Shown: positions 1 through 5,428, numbered from the stretch's first letter. The stretch is DNA of 5,454 bases from an uncultured Elusimicrobium sp. (GCA_946061795.1 CAMGSK010000101.1:1-5454); one strand, 5' to 3'. A program made the numbers and translations. The notes: a model not told the origin generated them from the sequence alone.

Positions 1-22
1 GGAGGGGCAGGGCCCCAATGTG

Positions 23-46
23 AAAAACCCCCGGCTATGCCGGGGG
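23..46 (-). terminator. Intrinsic terminator after the SSS-TPK pair
   Basis: In the minus-strand direction a perfect 8-bp GC stem (arms 46-39 and 35-28, three-base loop at 36-38) is followed directly by five T residues (27-23). It lies about 70 bases beyond the TPK stop codon and ends the leftward transcription unit. In the plus direction the stem is followed by ATATTTATT, a much poorer T-tract, so the minus orientation is preferred. The 70 bases between the stop and the stem hold no credible gene. Positions 1-22, beyond the terminator, show only a weak GGGG/CCCC inverted repeat. Confidence 0.9.
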
Positions 47-116
47 ATATTTATTAAGTCTTTTAGTTTGTTGGTAAATTGTCAACGCTCATCCGATAAG
101 GTCCAGCCTTGGCTTT

Positions 117-776
117 CTAAAGATTTGCAGATGTTTTCTCCGGCGTCCTGTAGTCTTCACAATATACCAACATAAAACCGGATTCCAGTGTAATTTCCGC
201 CGGAGGATTTTCAATCACGTTGGACAGCCACAGCCCCGACGGCTCTCCGGGCCGCCAATCCACATTTTCCACGGGGAATTTGACTCCTTTTAGCGTAATG
301 CCCCGGCAGGGCGAAATGGGAATCAGGCTCAGGCGCGCGCCCGCGCCGGAGGGCAGATGGATGCCTTTCAGCAGAGGCCAAAGGGTCCAGCCGGCTCCTT
401 GGAAGCGGATGTTTATTTTTTCCAGATAAGGCCGCACGGCCAAAAAATTGCCCAGCGTAAAATCCAGCCGTCCTCCCGCCGCTCCGGCGATGACGCATTC
501 CTTAAATCCTTCTTCCGTCAGCCAGTCCAAGGCTTTTTCCAAATCGGTGTTGTCCTGTCTTTGCACGCGGATAAACGGCGTTGCGTCAAGGCGTCGGTGT
601 GCAAAGGGGGAAACGGAGTCCAAATCCCCGATGACGGCGTTGGGCGTAATACCCGCCGCCAGCGCGGCGTCGGCTCCGCCGTCGGCGGCCAAAACGAAGT
701 CCGTCTCCCGGCTCAGTTTTTGGAGCAATGAGGAATTGTTCTCTCCGTTGCAAATCAGCAGGGCTTTTTTAGGCAT
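117..776 (-). CDS. thiN: Thiamine pyrophosphokinase (thiamine diphosphokinase)
   Basis: This 219-residue protein, of normal length for bacterial TPK, transfers pyrophosphate from ATP to thiamine in the cytoplasm to make thiamine diphosphate. Family motifs appear in order: AADGGAD (30-36), IGDLDS (49-54, metal and nucleotide site), QDNTDLEKAL (74-83), GAAGGRLDFTLGN (98-110), then the C-terminal thiamine-binding part with LKGVKFPVEN (162-171) and SN (185-186). Two positions differ from the usual pattern. The His that normally follows GGR-x-D is Phe106, and the residue after SN, commonly Glu, is Val187. The ATG at 774-776 overlaps the end of the upstream symporter gene by 8 bases (769-776). A GGAGG lies at 794-790, 13 bases upstream and inside the symporter gene, so translational coupling is likely. 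The pairing with a transporter suggests salvage of imported thiamine. The symbol follows the Bacillus name; the family call is firm. Confidence 0.95.
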   Translation of the reverse strand: MPKKALLICNGENNSSLLQKLSRETDFVLAADGGADAALAAGITPNAVIGDLDSVSPFAHRRLDATPFIRVQRQDNTDLEKALDWLTEEGFKECVIAGAAGGRLDFTLGNFLAVRPYLEKINIRFQGAGWTLWPLLKGIHLPSGAGARLSLIPISPCRGITLKGVKFPVENVDWRPGEPSGLWLSNVIENPPAEITLESGFMLVYCEDYRTPEKTSANL

Positions 777-2166
777 GGGATTTCTTTTTCCTCCGGTTGA
801 AAAACAAAATCAGCGCACCCGTCGCTACGCCGATGTAAAATGCGTCCAGCTGCGCCCAGTTCTGCGGCAGAGGCAGGCATTTCCATGCCGTCATGGCCGC
901 CGCGCTGGTGAGCGCGGCGCAGACGAACAAATTGTCGCTGATGCGTTTGGGCCACAGGTATCCGGCCAAAATGGGGGCCAGCAGGCACGCGGAAAAATAA
1001 GACCCCATGGTCAGCCATATTTCCTTAAAACTTCCGTGCAGCATTTGCGCCATGACCACGGCCAGCGCTCCGGCCGCAAACAAAGAGAGGCGGTTGGAGA
1101 GCACCACGTTTTTAAACCGCGTGCGCAACAGGTCAAAACTCAGCGTGTTGGAGGCGATGAACAAAAACGAATTGAGCGTAGAGAGAATAATGGCCAAAAT
1201 TCCGGCAATAAAAAAGCCTTTCAGTCCGGCCGGCAGCAATTGCACGGAATAAAAGAAATACGCCTGCGCCGCTTCGGCCTGGGGCAGTACGGCGCGCGCA
1301 TACAAAGCCCCGGCGGTGGTGCAGAGATCAAAACAAAACCAGATGAAAGTGGAAATCAGCACGCCCTTTTTAATCACGGACGGATTTTCCGCCGCGAAAC
1401 AACGCTGGTAGAAATTGGGGTCAATCAGCGTAGCCAGCGCGATAAAGCCCCAAATCAGCGTGTTCCACACGCCGTTTCCTCCCGTCACGCTGAAGTGGGA
1501 GGGGGGCAAATGGGTTTGCAAAAACGCCAGCCCTCCGAAGGCGCGCACGGAAAACACCACCACCAGAAACACCGCCGCGCACATCACGAAAAACTGGACC
1601 AGATCTGAAAACACCACGGATTTGAATCCGCCCCATGCGGTGTAGAGACATACAAACAGCGTGCCGTATATCATGCCGGGCAGTACGCCTATGCCGAAGG
1701 CCATGTTCAAAAACATCCCCAGGCTCAGCACATAGGCCACCGGGGTAATGTACAAAAATGTAAACGCCGCGGCCACTTTGGCCGCTTTGGGGCCGAACAT
1801 GCTCCCGGCCAGATCCGGTAGCGTGACGGATTGATATTTGGTCACTTTGTCCGCAATAAAAAACGCAAAAATCAAATACGCCGCATACCAAAACAGCCCC
1901 TGCGTGACAAAATTGTAAATGCCGTAATTAAAGGTGATTTCGTTTACGCCGAAAATTCCGCCGTACCAAGTGGCCACCAGCGTCGCCACGAAAAGCGGCA
2001 GGGTCAGCTTCCGGCCCATGAGCAGATAATCCAGTGTTTTGTTTCGGGGGCGTTTGCCGCGGAAATTGCCGTACAAAGCGGCCGCCAGCGTCAGCGCCAA
2101 CACCGCGCCGAACACCCACCAGTCCGCCGCGCCCAAGTAGGAAACAACGGTTAATTTGGCAAGCAT
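769..2166 (-). CDS. Sodium:solute symporter (SSS family), candidate thiamine transporter
   Basis: This 465-residue inner-membrane protein has about 13 hydrophobic segments, the usual SSS size and layout. Family features seen are TLVATWYGG (62-70) in the first core helix region, the SSS signature WGG-x-x-SV-x-x-SD-x-x-Q (178-191, with D188 and Q191), DPNFYQRCFAAEN (249-261), and ILSTLNS (327-333). In the last motif S329/T330 fall where PutP-type and vSGLT-type proteins bind sodium. The tail is short and basic (RRKKK). The ATG at 2166-2164 is preceded by AGAGGA (2176-2171) at good spacing. The stop overlaps the TPK start. Known: the family couples sodium entry to uptake of sugars, amino acids, pantothenate and similar solutes, and a PanF-like member called ThiV has been predicted from gene context to import thiamine precursors. 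Inferred: coupling to TPK makes thiamine or an analogue the best guess for the substrate. Sequence alone does not prove it. Confidence 0.9.
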   Translation of the reverse strand: MLAKLTVVSYLGAADWWVFGAVLALTLAAALYGNFRGKRPRNKTLDYLLMGRKLTLPLFVATLVATWYGGIFGVNEITFNYGIYNFVTQGLFWYAAYLIFAFFIADKVTKYQSVTLPDLAGSMFGPKAAKVAAAFTFLYITPVAYVLSLGMFLNMAFGIGVLPGMIYGTLFVCLYTAWGGFKSVVFSDLVQFFVMCAAVFLVVVFSVRAFGGLAFLQTHLPPSHFSVTGGNGVWNTLIWGFIALATLIDPNFYQRCFAAENPSVIKKGVLISTFIWFCFDLCTTAGALYARAVLPQAEAAQAYFFYSVQLLPAGLKGFFIAGILAIILSTLNSFLFIASNTLSFDLLRTRFKNVVLSNRLSLFAAGALAVVMAQMLHGSFKEIWLTMGSYFSACLLAPILAGYLWPKRISDNLFVCAALTSAAAMTAWKCLPLPQNWAQLDAFYIGVATGALILFFNRRKKKSHA

Positions 2167-2170
2167 GTTT

Positions 2171-2176
2171 TCCTCT
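2171..2176 (-). promoter_or_regulatory. Shine-Dalgarno of the symporter, adjoining a terminator
   Basis: Read leftward, AGAGGA precedes the SSS ATG (2166-2164) by a four-base spacer. Only one base separates this site from the last U of the yfcC-1 terminator at 2178. The same AGAGGAAAAC string precedes yfcC-1 (3626-3617), so it looks like a standard ribosome-binding site in this genome. It supports the chosen SSS start. Confidence 0.75.
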
Positions 2177-2177
2177 G

Positions 2178-2204
2178 AAAAAGGCCCCGTTGCGGGGCCT
2201 TTTT
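2178..2204 (-). terminator. Intrinsic terminator between yfcC-1 and the symporter
   Basis: A 7-bp stem (GGCCCCG at 2183-2189, loop 2190-2192, CGGGGCC at 2193-2199) is flanked by five A (2178-2182) and five T (2200-2204). The T-tract works on both strands, and the A and T runs can extend the stem to 12 bp. It starts three bases beyond the yfcC-1 stop, so its main role should be to end yfcC-1. It leaves no space for a promoter before the SSS gene. Confidence 0.9.
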
Positions 2205-2207
2205 ATT

Positions 2208-3611
2208 CTACCAAATATAATACGCCGGTATCAGCAGCAGCATAGAAAGCAACACCAAGATGATTTCCAGCTTGAAAAACCACTTGACCCACGTTGTATA
2301 AGTGATGCCCGCCAGGGCCAGCGCGCCCATGGTGACCGGGGCGGTGGGGATGACGGGGTTGCCCCAGCCTTCGCCGAACTGATAAGCCAGGATGACCGTC
2401 TGGCGCGAAACGTGCACCAAATCCCCCAGCGGAATCATAATGGGCATGGTCAGTACGGCCTGCCCGGAGCCGGAGGCGATAAAAAAGTTCAGTATCGTCT
2501 GCACGGCAAACATGGCTTGGGACGCCAAAATGGGGTGCAGCGTGCCCAAACCCTGCGTCATGGCGTGCAAGAAGGAATCCAAAATGTGGCCGTCCGTCGC
2601 CACAATGACGATAGAGCGCGCCAGCGCCATCAGCAGACAGACGCCCATCATGCTCTGCGCTCCGGCCAAAATGGCGTCCGTGGTTTCGTTGAGTTTGAGT
2701 TTGCCGAAATAAGCCGAGGCCAGCGTCACGCCCAAAAACAGCGCGGCGATTTCCGTCATGTACCATTGGTATTTGATAATGCCGTAAAACAAAATCCCCA
2801 TCCCCGCGGCGAAAGACAAAAACACCAGCTTGTGGGCGCGCGTCAAACGGAAGGTCTCGTCCACCACCACGTCGTTGACGATGTTCAGTTCCGCGCGGCG
2901 CACCACGTCGGCCTTGGCGGTGAGACTTTTGCTGGGGTGCTTGCGGATTTTTTCCCCGTACCACGTAAAAAAGCCCGCCACCACGGAGGTGAAAATAAAC
3001 CATACCAACAGGCGGTACTGCCAGCCGGAATACATGGGCAGCTGGGCGATGGTCTGGGCGATTCCCACGGTAAACGGGTTGACAAACGCCGAAGAAAACC
3101 CCGTAAACGCCCCGATGAACGGAATGGCCATACCCACCAGCGTGTCATATCCCAAGGACAAAGCCAGAGGAATGAAAATGGGGATAAAAATCAGCGTTTC
3201 CTCTTCCATGCCGAACAAGGCCCCGCACAAAGAAAACAAAAACATACACACCGGAATAAAGAAAATGCGGTATTTGGGCCTGCGCGCGAAGAAAAAACTG
3301 ATTTTTTTTATCAGCGTGTTGACCGCGCCCGTGCGTTCTATAACGGTAAACAGCGCGCCCACCACCAAAATAAACGCAATGATTTCCGCGCATTGACAGA
3401 AGCCTTTTACCGGGGCCTGCAGAACATCGCCTATCCCTTGGGGCGTTTGTTGTACGGAGCGGTAAGAACCCGCCACCGCATAGGTGCGGCCGTCTTTTTC
3501 TATTCGTTCGTATTGTCCGGCGGGGACGACCCAGGTCATCGCCGCCACGGCCAGCATAATGGCAAAAACCAGAAAGTATGTGTTGCAGAGTTTGGCGAGA
3601 AGATTTTTCAT
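2208..3611 (-). CDS. yfcC: YfcC-family membrane transporter, paralog 1
   Basis: This 467-residue polytopic inner-membrane protein belongs to the YfcC/DcuC-like group (Pfam C4-dicarboxylate anaerobic carrier; COG1288) of the ion transporter superfamily. Seen in order: an N-terminal helix (about 10-29) ending TWVVPAGQY, GMEEE (134-138) before IFIPIFIPLALSLGYD, NPFTVGIAQ (178-186), a cytoplasm-like charged stretch (218-260), WYMTEIAALFLG (283-294), the second-repeat hairpin ASGSGQAVLTMPI (379-391), SRQ (402-404), GEGWGN (413-418) and PTAP (422-425). Family knowledge: E. coli YfcC is annotated as a putative basic-amino-acid antiporter, and some relatives serve as arginine/ornithine antiporters. 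The substrate is not determinable here because no catabolic gene is adjacent. The ATG at 3611-3609 follows AGAGGA (3626-3621) at a workable spacing. The protein is close to half identical by eye to the upstream paralog but differs at several signature loops. The symbol is a family name, not proof of orthology. Confidence 0.9.
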   Translation of the reverse strand: MKNLLAKLCNTYFLVFAIMLAVAAMTWVVPAGQYERIEKDGRTYAVAGSYRSVQQTPQGIGDVLQAPVKGFCQCAEIIAFILVVGALFTVIERTGAVNTLIKKISFFFARRPKYRIFFIPVCMFLFSLCGALFGMEEETLIFIPIFIPLALSLGYDTLVGMAIPFIGAFTGFSSAFVNPFTVGIAQTIAQLPMYSGWQYRLLVWFIFTSVVAGFFTWYGEKIRKHPSKSLTAKADVVRRAELNIVNDVVVDETFRLTRAHKLVFLSFAAGMGILFYGIIKYQWYMTEIAALFLGVTLASAYFGKLKLNETTDAILAGAQSMMGVCLLMALARSIVIVATDGHILDSFLHAMTQGLGTLHPILASQAMFAVQTILNFFIASGSGQAVLTMPIMIPLGDLVHVSRQTVILAYQFGEGWGNPVIPTAPVTMGALALAGITYTTWVKWFFKLEIILVLLSMLLLIPAYYIW

Positions 3612-3620
3612 TTTTTGTTT

Positions 3621-3644
3621 TCCTCTTGGCGGCGCGTGTGCGCC
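3621..3644 (-). promoter_or_regulatory. Leader hairpin and Shine-Dalgarno of yfcC-1
   Basis: Leftward, a 5-bp GC hairpin (arms 3644-3640 and 3635-3631, loop 3639-3636) stands five bases before the AGAGGA site (3626-3621) of yfcC-1. On the minus strand no T-run follows it, so it is not a leftward terminator. On the plus strand it is followed by five T (3645-3649) but no rightward gene would use it. It may stabilise the 5' end of the mRNA or modestly affect ribosome access; that role is inference. Confidence 0.4.
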
Positions 3645-3647
3645 TTT

Positions 3648-3682
3648 TTAACATAAAAACCTCCCGCCGGCTCAAACAAAAC
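3648..3682 (-). promoter_or_regulatory. Possible yfcC-1 promoter overlapping the upstream terminator
   Basis: Within the 96-base gap between the two yfcC genes, the minus strand has TTGTTT in the terminator loop and TATGTT just after its T-tract, about 18 bases apart. These resemble weak -35 and -10 boxes. If real, the promoter overlaps the terminator of the preceding gene. The match is poor and AT-rich sequence gives such hits by chance. Confidence 0.2.
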
Positions 3683-3699
3683 AAAATGCGGCGGGAGGT
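3655..3699 (-). terminator. Intrinsic terminator after yfcC-2
   Basis: Read leftward, a perfect 11-bp stem (arms 3699-3689 and 3669-3659) is followed by a run of T residues (3659-3655). It begins eight bases past the yfcC-2 stop. The loop is unusually large (19 bases, T-rich, 3688-3670) for an intrinsic terminator. Arms and T-tract are strong enough that termination of yfcC-2 is the natural reading. Confidence 0.85.
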
Positions 3700-3707
3700 A
3701 AAAACGC

Positions 3708-5174
3708 TTATTGCCAGTGCATGAAATACGGCGGCACCAGCGCGGCGAAAGACAGCAGATACATAATAATCAAAAGCGGCAGCATCCACTTCAGCCACCG
3801 GCCGTAAGCGATGCGGGCAAAACCGATGGCGGCGATGGTGACCGGGTCGGTGGGGAAGACCATGTTAAACCAGCTGCCTCCCAGCTGGAAGGAGAGCACC
3901 ATGGTCTGCCGCGTAATGCCGATAAGGTCGGCCAACGGGGCCAAAATGGGCATAGTCAGCACGGCTTTGCTGGAACCGGACGGAATAAAGAAGTCAATGA
4001 AGGTTTGCAGCAGCATGGCCGCCCAGGAAGCCACAATCGGGTGGAGTTTGGAAATGCCCTTGGACATAAAATTAAGCATGGTGTCCAAAATCTGTCCGTT
4101 CTGCGCAATCAGCACGATGGCTTGCGCAAAGCACAACAAAACGGCAATGGATGCCATGCCGCGCACGCCGTCAAAAAAGCTGTCGTTAAATTCGTTCATG
4201 GACAAACCACCCACAAACGCCGAGAGAAACCCCACGCCCAAAAACAGCGCGGCGATTTCCGTGATATACCAGCCTTCCGCTTCCCAGTGCAGCTGGGTCA
4301 TCAAATCCCAGCCGGTCATATTTTTGACAAAATCGCACAATTGCGGTTTGAGCACGCCGGCTACCAAACTCACCATACCCAGCGCAAACACCACAAGTAC
4401 CAACTTTTGGCGCAAGGTGATTTTTTCTTGGGTTTGGTTCATGCCCAGTTCTTTGCGTTTTTCCAAATCAAACTGATAGGTCAGGCTTTTGGTCGGGTCT
4501 TTGCGGATTTTGCGGGCGTAGAGAGACATAAATGCAATGACCACGCAGGTGCACACCGCCCAAATAATCAGGCGGTAGCCCAGCCCGGAGTAAAGCGGCA
4601 CTTGCGCAATGCCCTGCGCAATGCCCACCGTAAACGGGTTGGTGAAGGCTGCGGCGAAACCGACGCCTGCGCCCACAAACGGAATGGCGGTGCCCAGCGC
4701 GGAGTCATAGCCCAACGAAAGCGCGAGGGGAATAAAAATGGGAATAAAAATCAGCGCTTCTTCGCACATGCCAAACGTGGCCCCGCACAAAGAAAACACG
4801 ATGACTCCCAGCGGGATAAACAGAAAGCGCAGCTTGGGGTGTTTGGTAAAAAACGCGCTGGCCGCTTTGATGCCCGCGGTGATGGCGCCCGTCTTTTCCA
4901 CGACGGCCAGTACGCCGCCTATCATGAGCAGAAATACGATGACCAACGCCGTGTTTTCAAAGCCTTGTATCGGGGCTTTCAACACGTCAAAAATCCCTTG
5001 CGGGTTAGACTCCACCGCGTGATACGTCCCGGCCACGACCACCTGCCGTCCGTCCGTTTCCATGCGGTCGTATGCGCCGCTGGGCACTATCCAGGTCAGT
5101 GCCGTCACCAGCGCGATAATCGCCAAAATAATGGCGAAGGTGTTAAGCTGGGGGAGCTTCCACTTCAGCTTCAT
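3708..5174 (-). CDS. yfcC: YfcC-family membrane transporter, paralog 2
   Basis: This 488-residue polytopic inner-membrane protein is of the same YfcC/DcuC-like family as its downstream neighbour. Seen: an N-terminal helix (about 13-31) ending TWIVPSGAY, GMCEEA (135-140), LALSLGYD (150-157), NPFTVGIAQ (179-187), a charged central region (about 220-256), WYITEIAALFLG (302-313), PSGSSKAVLTMPI (398-410), TRQ (421-423), GGSWFN (432-437) and PTDP (441-444). It carries about 22 extra residues (near 279-300, including NMTGWDL and HWEAEG) absent from paralog 1, which explain the length difference. The start is taken as the ATG at 5174-5172 because it gives the family's usual N-terminus. The open frame continues to 5300, but that stretch crosses a hairpin element and reads as unrelated sequence. 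GAGAGG (5194-5189) lies 14 bases upstream, farther than usual. It is likely first in a leftward unit and the gene most exposed to control by the leader. Its substrate is unknown; amino acid or carboxylate exchange is inferred from the family. Confidence 0.9.
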   Translation of the reverse strand: MKLKWKLPQLNTFAIILAIIALVTALTWIVPSGAYDRMETDGRQVVVAGTYHAVESNPQGIFDVLKAPIQGFENTALVIVFLLMIGGVLAVVEKTGAITAGIKAASAFFTKHPKLRFLFIPLGVIVFSLCGATFGMCEEALIFIPIFIPLALSLGYDSALGTAIPFVGAGVGFAAAFTNPFTVGIAQGIAQVPLYSGLGYRLIIWAVCTCVVIAFMSLYARKIRKDPTKSLTYQFDLEKRKELGMNQTQEKITLRQKLVLVVFALGMVSLVAGVLKPQLCDFVKNMTGWDLMTQLHWEAEGWYITEIAALFLGVGFLSAFVGGLSMNEFNDSFFDGVRGMASIAVLLCFAQAIVLIAQNGQILDTMLNFMSKGISKLHPIVASWAAMLLQTFIDFFIPSGSSKAVLTMPILAPLADLIGITRQTMVLSFQLGGSWFNMVFPTDPVTIAAIGFARIAYGRWLKWMLPLLIIMYLLSFAALVPPYFMHWQ

Positions 5175-5188
5175 TGTTCTTTGGATAA

Positions 5189-5194
5189 CCTCTC
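5189..5194 (-). promoter_or_regulatory. Probable Shine-Dalgarno of yfcC-2 at long spacing
   Basis: Minus-strand GAGAGG is the only good anti-16S match between the structured element and the ATG at 5174-5172. The 14-base spacer is longer than the 4-10 bases seen for yfcC-1 and the symporter, so initiation may be inefficient unless leader folding brings the site closer. No in-frame GTG, TTG or ATG lies at better spacing. Confidence 0.45.
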
Positions 5195-5209
5195 GTTTGA
5201 CAAAATAAA

Positions 5210-5317
5210 AGAACGGACATTTACCTCTGTACCACCCGGCTGTCTGCATGGCAGATACCATAGGGCCCTGTAGGGTCGGCCTGAAAGCCGACAAGTACAA
5301 AAATAAACATCCGTCCT
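5210..5317 (-). repeat. 108-base inverted-repeat element in the yfcC-2 leader
   Basis: Two 23-base arms (5210-5232 and 5295-5317) enclose 62 bases. In minus-strand RNA all 23 positions pair: 17 Watson-Crick and 6 G-U. In plus-strand RNA the same six positions would be A-C mismatches. The loop contains a 6-bp hairpin (5292-5287 with 5280-5275), a second hairpin (5255-5251 with 5247-5243, plus a short outer GG/CC closure) and a palindrome AGGGCCCT (5262-5269). After the 3' arm the minus strand is U-rich (TTCTTTTATTTT spans the arm end and 5209-5202). It could be a structured 5' leader with attenuator-like ending, or a small non-coding mobile palindromic element. No target-site duplication was found in the flanks. 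It does not match a riboswitch class I can recognise. Confidence 0.7.
5270..5292 (+). repeat. REP-like unit: GTAG followed by a 6-bp hairpin
   Basis: On the plus strand GTAG (5270-5273) precedes a perfect hairpin GTCGGC/GCCGAC (5275-5280 with 5287-5292, loop CTGAAA). Known: a GTAG or GGAG tetranucleotide 5' to an imperfect palindrome is the recognition layout of REP elements moved by REP-associated Y1 tyrosine transposases. Only one unit is seen here, nested in the larger inverted repeat, so repetition elsewhere in the genome is unproven. Confidence 0.4.
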
Positions 5318-5319
5318 AA

Positions 5320-5355
5320 CTTATATATTTTACCAAATGCGGCGGAAAATGAAAG
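5320..5355 (-). promoter_or_regulatory. Possible leftward promoter of yfcC-2
   Basis: Just upstream of the inverted-repeat element the minus strand holds TAAAAT (5332-5327) running into TATATA (5327-5322), the best -10-like sequences before the gene. Transcription from either would start about 5320-5314, at or just inside the base of the 5' arm, so the mRNA would begin with the structure. The -35 region (TTTCAT near 5354-5349) is a poor match. Confidence 0.35.
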
Positions 5356-5375
5356 TAGTTTTTTCTTTGCCGCCG
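5340..5375. other. GC-clamped inverted repeat upstream of the yfcC-2 leader
   Basis: CGGCGG (5340-5345) and CCGCCG (5370-5375) form a 6-bp stem around a 24-base loop that can add a short GAAAG/CTTTG pairing. On the plus strand it is followed by TTTGCTGTTTTTT, a loose T-tract, but no rightward gene precedes it. On the minus strand only three T follow. It overlaps the suggested -35 region and could be an operator or a weak terminator; the sequence does not decide. Confidence 0.3.
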
Positions 5376-5400
5376 TTTGCTGTTTTTTAATCCCTTCCCC

Positions 5401-5428
5401 TTGACCCGTTTTTTTTTTTTGATACATT
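5401..5428 (+). promoter_or_regulatory. Possible rightward promoter leading out of the window
   Basis: TTGACC (5401-5406) and TACATT (5423-5428), 16 bases apart, resemble plus-strand -35 and -10 boxes (five and four of six matches). The spacer contains a run of 12 T (5409-5420). The window ends in GGAG (5451-5454), which could be the Shine-Dalgarno of a rightward gene starting just beyond the edge. That would make 5175-5454 a divergent intergenic region. No coding sequence is supported within it. Confidence 0.3.

Noticed and set aside
47..116. Tiny nine-codon ORF and a TTGACA sequence on the minus strand after TPK
   Set aside because: The ORF has no ribosome-binding site, and TTGACA lacks a -10 at proper spacing and faces straight into the terminator at 23-46.
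448..1608. Long plus-strand open frames opposite TPK, SSS and the YfcC genes (also 2034-3656 and 3711-5273)
   Set aside because: They are antisense shadows: composition is rich in Gln, His, Arg and Gly with no domain motifs, and they lie opposite genes with clear family signatures.
2164..2207. TPP riboswitch upstream of the SSS-TPK pair
   Set aside because: The gap is filled by a terminator and a Shine-Dalgarno site; no CTGAGA-type THI-box core is present there.
5143..5220. Short leader ORF of 25 codons (MSVLLFCQ...) overlapping the yfcC-2 start
   Set aside because: AGAGG lies only three bases before its ATG, the codons show no run of one amino acid as in an attenuator peptide, and part lies in the helix arm. 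It remains a remote possibility only.
5222..5240. T-box riboswitch, suggested by GGGTGGTAC on the minus strand
   Set aside because: The following CCGCG is missing, no downstream TCCCT-type partner is present, and no stem I or specifier layout could be seen upstream.
5175..5300. N-terminal extension of yfcC-2 from an ATG at 5300
   Set aside because: The extra 42 residues are encoded across the inverted-repeat element, lack family resemblance and have no good ribosome-binding site. The ATG at 5174 gives the normal family N-terminus.
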